Shown piece by piece: positions 26,101 through 37,396 of a stretch of 64,000 bases of DNA. The stretch is from Hirudo medicinalis. Taxonomy: Eukaryota > Annelida > Clitellata > Hirudinida > Hirudinidae. The translations under genes and the position numbers were made by a program. The notes under the pieces were generated by a model that saw only the letters and a list, made by a program, of their open reading frames with translations, made no database searches and was not told where the DNA came from. The stretch lies in NCBI GenBank assembly GCA_011800805.1, contig MPNW01000199.1, positions 23,030-87,029 on the forward strand, read 5' to 3'. Numbering within the stretch: the stretch's first letter is position 1; each line of letters starts with the position of its first letter.

Positions 26101-28040
26101 TCAAATGAATTCGATTCCCTCGAATTTTTCGTTAGAAATGAACTTTTCTTTAAAGGGGACGTGACCGTTGATATTGTAAACTCCGATGTAGGATTCCACT
26201 TGGTTTCCGATTTCAACCGTTTTCAAAGCCACAATCAATTCGTCATTGGTTTCAGGAATAAATTTGAATGAAGAGAATCCTCTACTGATATTAAGGGGTC
26301 CGATCTCTTTCTTGATTACGTCTGTAAATTTTTCGTCGGTTCTAAGGAGCAAGTTACCACATCTTTTCTCATCCTTGGTGTCGTCGTATGTTTCAGTGCT
26401 GACTTTTCTTGGTAAGAAAAACCACTGCTTATGAACGTTGCTCCAGACAGCTGATTCGTGGAAAAAATATCCTACGGCAGTAAAAAATATTCATAAGCCT
26501 CCCGCATAAAGTAGCAAAGTTGTTAATCTTAGTATCTTAGTTTAAATGACAGTTTCTTTTTGAAACTCCACAACTTCAAAAATAAGTTACAACATAAAAT
26601 AATAAAAAATTTAAAAGCCAGAATCCATTCAAAAATATGCCAACATTCACTTAATGGAATGGATATTAACTGCATTGATTTATTTAAGTTAAACCAGCTA
26701 AACTGAGGTGAAAATTTACTGATGGTTAAGTTGTAAATTTATAATTAAAATTATTTTTGATTATTTTATCTGCCATCCCGCATTTCTTAATATTTAACAT
26801 TATAATGAAAGTTTTAATCAAACCGGGAGGTTTATGACCAGTCTTAATTCTGAGTGCCAAATAATAGTCGGTCCAATTGACGTGCTTCACAAGTCCGAGC
26901 TGATCGACAACTTTGATCCACTCAGGATCATGGTTCATAAACTCTCCGGTCTTCGTTGACCATTCTTTTCCAGTTGATCCAATGAATAGCATCTTGTCTT
27001 TGACCGTCATCCATTCGCATTTATATCCTGAATAAATGTTATTAAATGATTAAAATCAGTTTGGGTAATAGGAATGCGGTCTTAATGATTATAAATAAAT
27101 AAATAAAGTCAATAATGAGATCTTAAATGTTTTTAAATTGATTTGATGCACGATTCAGGCTTATTTCGAAAACTTGTTATGTATATCTCCGTAAAAATAG
27201 ATCGGATAAAATTTTGACATAAAACTTCTTCCTACTCAGACTAACGGTGGAAAAATACATTTTAAAGATAAATACAACATTGTTAAAACACTACAATTTT
27301 GCAAATAAATTGCTTCTACCAGACTTCAGCGTTACATTGAGAGACTTGCCAGTGGAATATTCAAAGAAGGAAGGTGCAATTTTGTTCAGAGGTTGAGAAT
27401 AGATACTTAATGTATTCAAGTTGAAAACCAACCTTTATTTTTCTGACCATCTCCGTCATTGAGATGTACAAAGGGAAGAACACTTGCTCCGTCATCCATA
27501 AGCTGGTAAACCATTCCAGTTCTGTCGCAACAAGTATACAGCTTTCCATCAAAAACTATTAGCTCTGACAGTTCCATGCCTCTGCCTTTTTGAGACAAAT
27601 CATATTTAATAAGTTTGTCCTTTCCCATCGGATCCCACTTAACATAGGCACGTTTGAAATCTTTGGCAACGATTAGAGACCCCTTCTTGAAACGACTTTC
27701 CCAACTGACGTCGTTAATTTTTGATGCTCTGTCTCGATCTGAAATGATGGCTATTTTCCATATTTTATACTTTTTCGTTAGATTTGGTTTTGTAAAAGGG
27801 TACTTAAATTCATATGGAGGAAGATCTAGACATTCCTTTGTCTCATTCCCAATAGGAGGTCCTGGTAAAATTTTATTAGTGAATCTCAATTTTATTAAGT
27901 TAACTGCCCAATGTTAGTTGTTTGAATAAATTAAATGGATGAATTAATAATCAATTGGAATAATCAGGTTTAATCGCTAAAAAATTCTTACCTTCACATA
28001 AACCCAAGATTAACAAGCTTGCTACTATTTTCAAAATCAT
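26101..28040 (-). CDS. Secreted apyrase (CANT1 family), copy C
   Basis: Exons: 28040-27992 (signal peptide MILKIVASLLILGLCE), 27861-27433, 27027-26824 (204 nt) and 26471-26101; total 1053 nt, 350 residues, every junction GT-AG and in phase. Landmarks: [114 protein letters not shown]. This is the best-preserved secreted member. With no membrane segment after the signal peptide it is expected in the extracellular space, where it would hydrolyse ADP/ATP. It forms a direct-repeat tandem with B. Confidence 0.92.
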
Positions 28041-28778
28041 TTTCGATTGGTTGAGTCGATTTACGTCGGCTATGAATTATTTGAAGGTAATTATATAAAT
28101 AATTACGGCGATAGAATATTAAGGAGCCTCTAAAATTTAAAGCGCGACAGAAAGAATATTCCCCTCCTGCCTCTTATTAAGAGGTTTCAGTCGTGGGATC
28201 AATGATTGTCGGTTTACCTCATTTTGTGATTATTTTCTTTAAAAATGTACTTTAAAAATTCATTTATGTAATGGCTGTCAAGGTTTAACGAACGGATGGA
28301 AGTAGAAGATCATCCATCGCCAAATACCATTTGATGGTATTACGACAACAATGATTTTGTTTGATAATAAATAAGATGGTGAGGACCCTTCACACGCATG
28401 GTCTCATTTGAAAGTGGAAAGGGGTGTGATGATCATTGCGAGGTCAGGGTATTTTCTTGTATGATGTTATGATTAAAAAATGGTTAAGATTTATCATCTC
28501 AAAGATATCGATTTGGAGACTTTCATTCGGAATTTCGAATATTTGCGTTAAACGAAAGATGCGAAAGTGAAATGGGTGATGATTGTGATAAGACGAGAAT
28601 ATGACTCCAACTAGGAACATGGAACTTCCAATTTATTTGAGGCACTAGAACTACTTGGCCTAGCCAAGGACACAGCATATCGTTTAGTGATATTAATTGT
28701 ACATTTCACGTTAGCTTTAACCTGAGATAGTAGACCTAATAGAATATGGAGAAAATGTGTAGGATTACTGAAATGTTT

Positions 28779-28887
28779 GTCCCACTCACTAAATTTATAT
28801 TTTAAAAATATATTTCAATTTTTTCAGATGAAAAGGGTCTTCTGACATCGATTTTAGAAATATACCAAACATGAATATGAAGTTTGG
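28779..28887. repeat. Duplicated block upstream of apyrase C
   Basis: Second copy of the block at 25486-25606: begins GTCCCACTCA, contains TCTTCTGACATC and ends ATGAAGTTTGGA. The similarity is diverged but collinear. Confidence 0.65.
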
Positions 28888-29822
28888 ACTCTCAATATTT
28901 CTCGATTGATCAAGGAAAATCAATTTGTCTCAACACAGGAAAGGTTTTCAGAAATCATTATTTAATATTCAATGTGCTACAGATTCGCTCAACTTTCAAC
29001 AAATAATAAAGACTAAAAATTCGCGAATGAAATTTTTTTTAATATCCTCAAATTAACTGAGAATCCTTGAGCAAACATTGATCGGAGTAGTCATTACAGA
29101 TGTATCAACAAATCATTGTTTATCGAAGCCAAATACCCCCACGTTTATTAATTTCATGCAGAAAATAATCTTTTTTAAACATCAACTAGAATGAAAAGAA
29201 AAATTTATAGAAAATTAAATGGTTGTTGAAGACCTTACTCTCTACTTTGGGTTGGACACATTAAGCCCTAAAATGATATTCATGGATGGATCTCTTGTCC
29301 TTTTAAAATCCATGCTATCATTTCTGGAAATAAGAATATTGAAAAGTAAGCATCTACTTTGATTGCGTTAACTTACAAAGGACCATATGTACTATATTGG
29401 GACTTATTTTTTATCAGTTTCGGAAGGATATTACAGAATTTGCACAAATTCAGCGACTGAATATGATCTAAGTGTGCCAAGATTTCAGATACCTTAGCCA
29501 CAATGAAAACTGCTAAGCTAGAAAAGGAGCCCGTAGATAACATCACGGGTATTTATGGAAAAGCGCTCTCTGAAATATTCACAAATGGTAATTATTAATT
29601 ATAAAAATTGAGCCACTTAAAAATAGTGAAGGGAAAGCAGTTGATTCAGTAAATGAAACATCCAACACATTAAAATAGCTCCAGCTCATCTACTGTAAGT
29701 GACAAATTAAGTTGATAACAAATGACGCCTTGTGACGAAAATGCTGTTCTAAGAGTCGTCAACCAGAATCCAATTGGAGTGATGCTATGTTCGAAAGCTT
29801 GCGTCCACATCTTTCATCGTAG

Positions 29823-30197
29823 ATGACTGGAAGACATTATTTGTCATGTTTGGATGCCACAGGAGGAATGATAAAAGACAAACCATTTAATGCATACAAG
29901 CTTCTCGTGAGGAATTCACTGAAGGGGTATTCGCCTTTTCCTGTTGCAACGTTTGTGACATGTTGCCATAGCATCTCCTCCACCATTATAAACTTCTGCA
30001 GGAAGTCAACATTCTGTCATAATGTGTGGATGGGCAACGAGTGCGAGACCCATATTAGTTATATCAGATGGATCTATGGCGTTGATGAATTTCATTGTCA
30101 CTGCTTCTTGCGGTACGTCTTTAGAATTAGTAATGGAGATATTTTTGAAAAACTAGATGTTGAACTGCTGATGTTGGATTTAAAGTGTCAACCATGA
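29823..30197 (+). pseudogene. Probable DDE transposase fragment
   Basis: A 124-codon frame contains YLSCLDATGGMIKD followed by FPVATFVTCCHS, an arrangement (Asp in an LDATG motif, then a V/A-rich strand with a T..H motif) that recalls transposases dispersed in invertebrate genomes. The upstream sequence is broken by stops and no terminal repeats were found. The family is not assigned; a chance open frame cannot be excluded. Confidence 0.4.
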
Positions 30198-30229
30198 TGA
30201 CTTGGAACTCATCCAATCCACCCTATCTC

Positions 30230-30430
30230 CGATACCTTGTTCTCCGCCGCCACGCACCTGGTCTTCGTTCATCTTCTGCCATTCAATTATGCCAACGATG
30301 GCTTCTCATATGCCTCCCCTAATGTCTGGAACAAACTACCTCCCCTCCTAAGAGCTTGAGCTCTCTTCAACCATCTCTGGAGCTCTTCAGGACGCCAACA
30401 CGAAGCTAGGTCAACGAAGACATAAGGCAC
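30230..30430 (+). pseudogene. LINE ORF2 3' end fragment (CR1-like)
   Basis: In shifting frames the DNA encodes RYLVLRRHAPGLRSSS and then FSYASPNVWNKLPPLLR, the usual C-terminal signature of CR1/RTE-type LINE polyproteins (RSSS, then FS.A.P..WN.LP..LR). It is stopped by TGA/TAG codons and has no RT core, so only a short dead tail remains. Confidence 0.65.
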
Positions 30431-30732
30431 CTCTGACATCGCACATGACACCCTAACAATACTAACAATTACTATTACCATATTTTCATATGTGTCTGAG
30501 CTAAATAAAATGTCTGAGGTCTCTCAGAGATGATCTCTCTTTTGCATTAATGTTTTCTTCAAAAGATCACCTACTACTTTTTTTTTAGTCGAAAGTAAAA
30601 AGATTTGCTAAATTACTGAAATAATTGGTTTAATATTTTAAGTAAATTAAGCATTAAGATATTTTCGTTAAATCCATGGATAAGTATTTTGTAATAGTCA
30701 TCCGCATCTTATGGTATTAACCAGCCTCAGTA

Positions 30733-31315
30733 GGGGAGAGTGGGGCACCTTAAGACATTTTTTTAACATTTATTCTATTACTTATACATTTTGGTCTGCT
30801 TTTTAAAATAATAAAATTTGCAGATACTTTAATATCTTACTCGTTTTATAGAAGTTTTAAATAAATTGATACAAAATTCCACGGTTAAAAATAATTTTTT
30901 GATTGAGAACCGTTTGAACCATTGCCGCAAATCACAACATGCCCGCACCTATAATGTTAAAACGATTTTGAACCCTTTAACTAAAATGCAATCTCAGAAC
31001 AATTTAGCACATTTTAATGGTAATTGAGTGCTATACAAAGTAGACAAGTGTAATTTTTATTATTCTTACTATTTCAACTGTAATGATGGTTTAATGTTAC
31101 AGTTTTAATGCATATTTTACTTTCACAACTAAAAAACGAATTTTACTGATAATTTCTGAAAAATGTCTACAGTCACTTATTGCGTGCAGATCTGTAAATA
31201 TCTATAGAATTATTACACATATTTTACAACCACAGGTGCTCATTTTGGTATACCGTTGTTCAATTTATGATTTGTTCAAGCGATGTCACAAGGTCACAAG
31301 AATCCCCACTCTCCC
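30733..31315. mobile_element. Non-autonomous terminal-inverted-repeat element, ~583 bp
   Basis: The left end GGGGAGAGTGGGG (30733-30745) is inverted at the right end as CCCCACTCTCCC (31304-31315). The interior is AT-rich and non-coding. Size and structure fit a MITE-like DNA transposon; superfamily not assigned. A TA may flank both ends, but the duplication is not clear. Confidence 0.6.
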
Positions 31316-31768
31316 ATATTACATGAGAGAGCCAACCTTTTGTAAGAATCTAGTTCTCAAAAAATGTTTTTAAAAATTAAAATATAATATATATTTCAAA
31401 AAAGAAAACCAAGTCTCATTTTAGAACACGTGTAAATTTTGTCAATCTAGTTATCGTTTAGTTATCGTGGCCGGTGGGTTGTTTTGATTCGATACTTATT
31501 AACTTTTGTAAATACGGTGAAGTTGTGTATATAAACGTAAGTATCTCTGTCAAATAAATACAAAAATTCTGATTCTTAGTAAAGTTCCCAACACATTAAA
31601 AGTTCCATTCACATTCGTGTAACATTAGAATATTGACGTAAAGCCTAGTTTTACTAGTATTGTCTTTAATATTAAGCAGACACGAGAAGACTTTTGAATG
31701 TAACCTTTGAAAGGTCTTGAAGCAACAGGTCAAGAAAAAGAAACAAACATAATCTCTAGAATAATTGA

Positions 31769-33921
31769 ATGTCTCTTGCCTTTGGTTCAAAGTCTGCCAA
31801 GATTCGAGATTTGGACCTGACAACGCGAATGAATGATTGGATGAGAGCAGTGCGGTCTCCGACACCGTACCGCATCAGTCGTTCTTTCAACATCAACACT
31901 TACAGATTGGCTCAGTGCGTCGTCATCATGTTGCTGATTTTAACAGGATTCCTACTCATTATTGCTTCACTACACATCTCCAATCGAGATAATTTCAGCC
32001 ACTGCAGCCACGCTACCGGCGTCTACTACAATTCTACGTATCCACTGTCGCCGCCGCGAATTGGCGCCGACGGCCAAATTTCATACCGCATCGCTATTAT
32101 TGCCGATCTTGATACAAACTCCAAAGCTCCAGATGGAACCTGGTTTAGTCATTACAGGAAGGGTTGGCTGACTTTAAATAAAGAAAGAAACAAAATTTCA
32201 GTTCAATGGGATAAGGCAGAGGTGATTTTAAGTTCAGACTTGAGTCAGAAAGGCCGTGGGATGGAACTCTCTGAACTTGTGGCGTTCAACGGCAAGTTGT
32301 ACACTTGCGACGATCGGACTGGCGTCGTCTACGAGATCACGAGCGACAACAAGGTGATTCCATTCATTCTTCTATCAGATGGAGATGGAAAACAAACGAA
32401 AGGTACAAAATTGGTTATCGTTAAATTGATGTACTATTTAAAAATTATTTAGAATAATAATTTTAAGATGATTCGTTGCTAAAGCACCTTGCGGTGTATT
32501 TATGCAATTTATTTCTGACTATTATTAACCTATTCCTTTTTTGGCAGCATAAAGACATGACAAAGTTTTATTGTCAATATTAATTTTACCAATTATCAGT
32601 TATTAGCCATCGAATATTGGATCATGATCAATATAAGCACATACTCCAGTACAAAATACATATAAATAAATATTACAAACTAGAGTTAAGTTGTTCTAAC
32701 AATTACTATATTAATATTCAGCTATTAATAAATTTTTACATTCACTTGAATAGATAATTTGAGAATATTAATGATAGTTACTTTGTTATGTTCCCTTCTT
32801 CATGCGAACCACTTCTAAATGTTTTGTTTATTTAAGAATACTTTTTGTTTCTGTGAACTTGGGCACTGCCTTGTAAAATATTAGCTGTCATTCCATCAAT
32901 TTAGTATATATTGTTAAGATTTCATGTGTGCAACATCTGAAAACAAGGTCAAATTATAACACGTTAAGTAATCTTTTTGTCATGTGATGTGAAAGACAAA
33001 AACTTTCTTCTAGCATTCACTTAAATAATTCAATATACTTTTTCCGTTCAGGTTTCAAATGCGAGTGGATGACCGTCAAAGATCAGCACCTCTGGGTTGG
33101 GGGACTAGGCAAGGAGTGGACAACGACCAAAGGGGTGGTTCAGAACCTTTATCCACAGTGGGTGAAAAGCGTAGGACCAAATGGGGGTGTGGAGCACCAC
33201 AATTGGGTAGAAGCTTATAACATTCTCAGAAAGAAGGGAGGCTTTGAGAGTCCAGGTAGTTTTATGTTTGTTGTTTGAGGTGATGTTGGTGTTTATGTTT
33301 TATATTTTGAATATTTGATATGCTGATTATTGTCAAAATTAAGTTTTCATATTGTAATGTGCCTATTTTTTTTGACTGAAGTACCTGCTTGAATGATCAT
33401 GATCCCACATTCAAGGATAAATAGCAATATTATTGTTATCATTTCTTTTAAAATTAATTAAAATAGTTTAAATTATTAAAAATATGATTAATCAAGAATT
33501 CACAGAGCACATAAAAACCATTTATTTCATGCCCTCTGAAAATAGGCTACCTCATCCATGAAGCGGCCATGTGGAGTGAAGTGCACGGGCAGTGGTTCTT
33601 TCTGCCTCGTCGAGCGAGCACCGAAATCTACACGGAAGAAGATGACGAACGGAGGGCCACCAACGTCCTTTTCAGGTCGGATGAATTCTTCAGCTCCGTC
33701 CGGATGGAAAATCTCGGCCCGAAACATCTCACCAGAGGTTTCTCGAGTTTCAAATTCATCCCGAACTCTGGGGACGGGTTGGTCGTGGCCCTCAAATCGG
33801 AAGAAGATCGGGGACAGATCGCTTCGTACATCGTTGCCTCGATTTGAATGACAAGGGGAAAACCTTGATGGCTGAGACTAAGATTGGGGATGTGAAGTTT
33901 GAGGGCATTGAGTTTATATGA
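31769..33921 (+). CDS. CANT1: Membrane-anchored soluble-apyrase family nucleotidase, CANT1 orthologue, frameshifted at the C-terminus
   Basis: CANT1 is a Ca-activated nucleotidase (UDP/GDP preferring) of ER/Golgi. Exons: 31769-32402, 33052-33255 (204 nt), 33546 to the end. TGA directly precedes the ATG. A type II anchor ([19 protein letters not shown], about residues 52-70) is followed by [85 protein letters not shown] and ALKSEED, a close match to vertebrate CANT1. After YIVA the frame reaches TGA at 33845-33847 (379 residues), but the family ending ([16 protein letters not shown] at 33919-33921) follows in another frame, as if one base were missing near 33838. With that base the length would be about 404, like human CANT1 (401). 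It may be a sequencing error or a damaged allele. Confidence 0.92.
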
Positions 33922-36217
33922 TGATGAAGAAGACTTATTAGTAGCATTTGTTGATAATAAAAATAGTGACAGATGCGATGATGAATGCCTGTGCTTTGAT
34001 GACCTAGGGATAAAGATGATGATACAGCAATAGCATGTCTTTAATTTTCATCTCAAAATTCATTTGGGACTTTGAGTCCTGATAACAACTTTAGCACATT
34101 TTGAACAAATGCTATTTTGTATCTTGTCTGTCATCATCTTTACTGTGTACTGTGTTAACTTTGAAGCTCAGTGTGCACATAATTCAGTAGCTAAACTGAC
34201 TTTCTGACAAGTTTTTTTCCTTTTTAAAGTTAGTGCTGAAGGATGTTTGTGGACTTTGAGTTATGGGGTGCCAGATATGATTGTCAATTGATTGCAAGCT
34301 GTTTTGATTTGATGACACTTATTTGAAGCAAATTATGGGAATTGTTGATCTTCCAACAGGAAGCTTTATCAGAGTTGGGGAATGCATGGTTGGCATGTGT
34401 ACAGTCCTTTAATAGATTAAAATTGTGGTTTAAGTTAGTTTATGCTGACACAATATTTGTGTCTATGCAATATGTTCAACGACATTCTTTATGATGATTC
34501 CTAATATATTGATTGTTGATTCATTGTTCTTGATTATCTTTTTTGATTTTTAGTAAATTAATATTATCTTTTCTTTACAAATGTCTGACAAAGGCGACCC
34601 ACTGCTGGATGTTGTGGTTGAGACTATATGAGATGATTGAGAATTTGGTGAAGAGGGTACAACCCCTACTGGTTCCAACTTAAGGGCTCAACATTATTTA
34701 TTTTAAGTAGGAATGGTTTTATGTCTGCGTGTTTGAGTGTGTTCCCACGCTCCGATCGATTTTTGATCTATTCTGTTTTTCTTGGCTGTGTCAGATTATA
34801 TCATAATATATAATGTATCAGATTCGCGATGCACATTTGATAAAGAGAAATAAAATGTGTCCAATGTGTAGGCTTGTATTTAAGAATTTTATTAGAGATT
34901 AGAAACCATGGCGAGAGCCAGCGAAGTCTTTTTTGTTCGGATTGATGATCGAATCGCGTAACACTTGGAATTTTAAGCTTCTGTTACATCTCTAAAGCAA
35001 AGTGTAATTCTGCTTGTAATTTAATCAAGATTATTTTGTAGTGTCAATTTTATTTGAAACCGTCTTCGAATGCATTTAAAGCCTAGATTCAGAAACAAAG
35101 CCAAAAACGGCGAGTGCAGCTGCCGATATCTATCGGCTAGAAAAGTTTCTAGCAACTTTTACTGTAAGGGCAGTGGGTTCGTGTTACGAGTTTGCTCTTA
35201 ACTTTCAACGAGAAGGATTTTTGCGCAAACAATTAAGAGACGTCAGAAATAATAACAATAATATTCAACAATTTTCAAAGATTCATTTGATGGCATTTTG
35301 ATAGCCTGCAGTCCGCTATATTTACGTTTACATTGATTCGGAGTTTCTGACCAAAGTGTAAGTGTTCATGCATTTTCAATGGTTAATTATTACAAATAAT
35401 GGTTTGAAAATTGTCGCAATGCAAGTCTCTTCGACTAAAATACTCGCCGATTAGTTCGTGCGGGGGCAACTTTTGGCTTCTCAGTCTACGTACTTTCTAA
35501 AGCACATCTAAAATAGGATGACGTACCAAAAATAGCCATTTTAAAAGGTATCTTGCAAATGCTTAGAATTTGTTAATTAATGTCGAGTCAAATTAAACGC
35601 ATGACATCTGTCATGACTGAAAATTTTTACTTCACAACAAGAACAAAACACACAATGTTTTCAAATTCCAAAATATGGATTCACATACCTTGATGTAAAT
35701 ATGAATATTTTTTTATTGCATTGTAGATGATTTTATTCCATTCATTGACTCATAACTGCATAACTGTCATCAGTAGTTAATGTTAAACTGGCATGCTCCT
35801 TGAGATTTGTAGTTTGAAAACTAAAACGACTTTAGTTAAATTAAGATAGATTAGGACCTAAGATTGAGTTGATATACTGAGTTAATAGTTATGGTTTAAG
35901 AAATAAGATTAACAGGTAATGTTAGGTTGATCACAAAATGTGTCAAAATAAATTCATATTATAAAATGAATACCTTCTTAAAAGAAATGTTTAACCAAAA
36001 CTGTAAGTTATCATGGATTTCAAATTTGCAATGTTTAGCCTGTAAGCATGTGGCATCAAACAGATTGCCGGCAGCCATAAAGCGATAACGACGAAAATGC
36101 AAACGAAAAAATGCAGAGAAAGCGTTTTGCTCGGCATCCAGAAATTTTTGTCTTTGTTCTAAAGTTCTGGCAGGTGAAAAATGATCTTGTTTTGTTTGAA
36201 ATTTTTCTTCCAGGACA
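33922..36217. other. Intergenic region between CANT1 and CASK
   Basis: No recognised gene, repeat or RNA. It should hold the CANT1 3' UTR and the CASK promoter and 5' UTR. A pyrimidine tract with AG (TTTTTCTTCCAG, ending 36213) lies 4 bases before the CASK ATG, so an upstream non-coding exon and a 5' UTR intron are likely. Confidence 0.5.
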
Positions 36218-37309
36218 ATGGAGGGAGGTACTGACGACACTTTCTTCGATAAGTACCACTTGGGGGAAGTCGTTGGAAAGTGAGTAACGATTGTTGCTAA
36301 TTGGGTTCATTGGTTATTTCACTTGCAACATGTCATCTGACATCTAATCACATGACCATACAAGGTAAAATGGAATAAGATTCCAAATGGTTGATTTATT
36401 ACATTGTAGTTGGTGACATCGTTAGCATGTCTGTCTTTGCAGATGTAGCTTTTTAATTGCTGGGGATCCTCAGTTGAAAGTCATCTGAAATGTTTCTTGT
36501 AAAAATTTAAAATAATGGTATTAAATTACTTTTACATTTAATCTTTGATGATGATGATGATGATATAAAGATGATAATGCTAGGATTGCAAGACAATGAC
36601 AAAATATAGTTTCAATGCTGTGGTGATTATTATCATCCTGTGATAAAATAGATTCTGTGCCTCACTGCAATTTTTTTTTCTTTGATGCAACACTCTTTTT
36701 TTTTCCTCAAAGGGGCATGAGCCTCATTACGAGGACTTGCACCAATCAGAAGACAGGGCAGGTGCTGGCTGTCAAGATCCTGAACCTGTCAAAGTTCAAT
36801 CAGAAGTTGCAACAGATGCTGATAAAAAGTCTGTTCATCCACAAACATGCAATCATTTGGGAGTGGCTTGCAAATCTCTCAAATCTTCGTCAACTTTTGA
36901 GACATCGTTCAAAACCGTGTCAAACTTTTGTGGCATTAACGAAGTCATAACGTCGCAGCACGAATATTAATCATTACATATTAAATATTCACCGGCCCAT
37001 TAAATATTCATCGGCACTTCGGTGTGATTATTCCCGCTCTTAATTTGCTACTAATAAAACTCGACCGTTCGACTTTCGTTAGACCTGAAGAGAGAAGAAG
37101 AATTGTCGGAGGAGTTGAGGCACAACCTGGTGGTGCCGACACTCGAGGTTTATCACAACGACAGCCTCTACTACATGTTGCAGGAGCAGTGAGTGTTGTT
37201 GCTGTTGTTGATGTGTGGATGTCAGTTGCTGCAGTCCATCGGTTTTCAATCACTTAATCGACCTGGCATGATGATTGAATGCTTAAATGATAATTTGAAC
37301 TGGTGTTTT

Positions 37310-37396
<87 letters not shown>

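Larger units (their letters stand above)
28041..31768. other. Intergenic region with transposon remnants
   Basis: Between the divergently transcribed apyrase C and CANT1 there is no intact gene. It contains the second copy of the upstream block (28779-28887), a transposase-like frame (29823-30197), a LINE 3' end (30230-30430) and a TIR element (30733-31315). The promoters of both apyrase genes must lie at its two ends. Confidence 0.6.
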
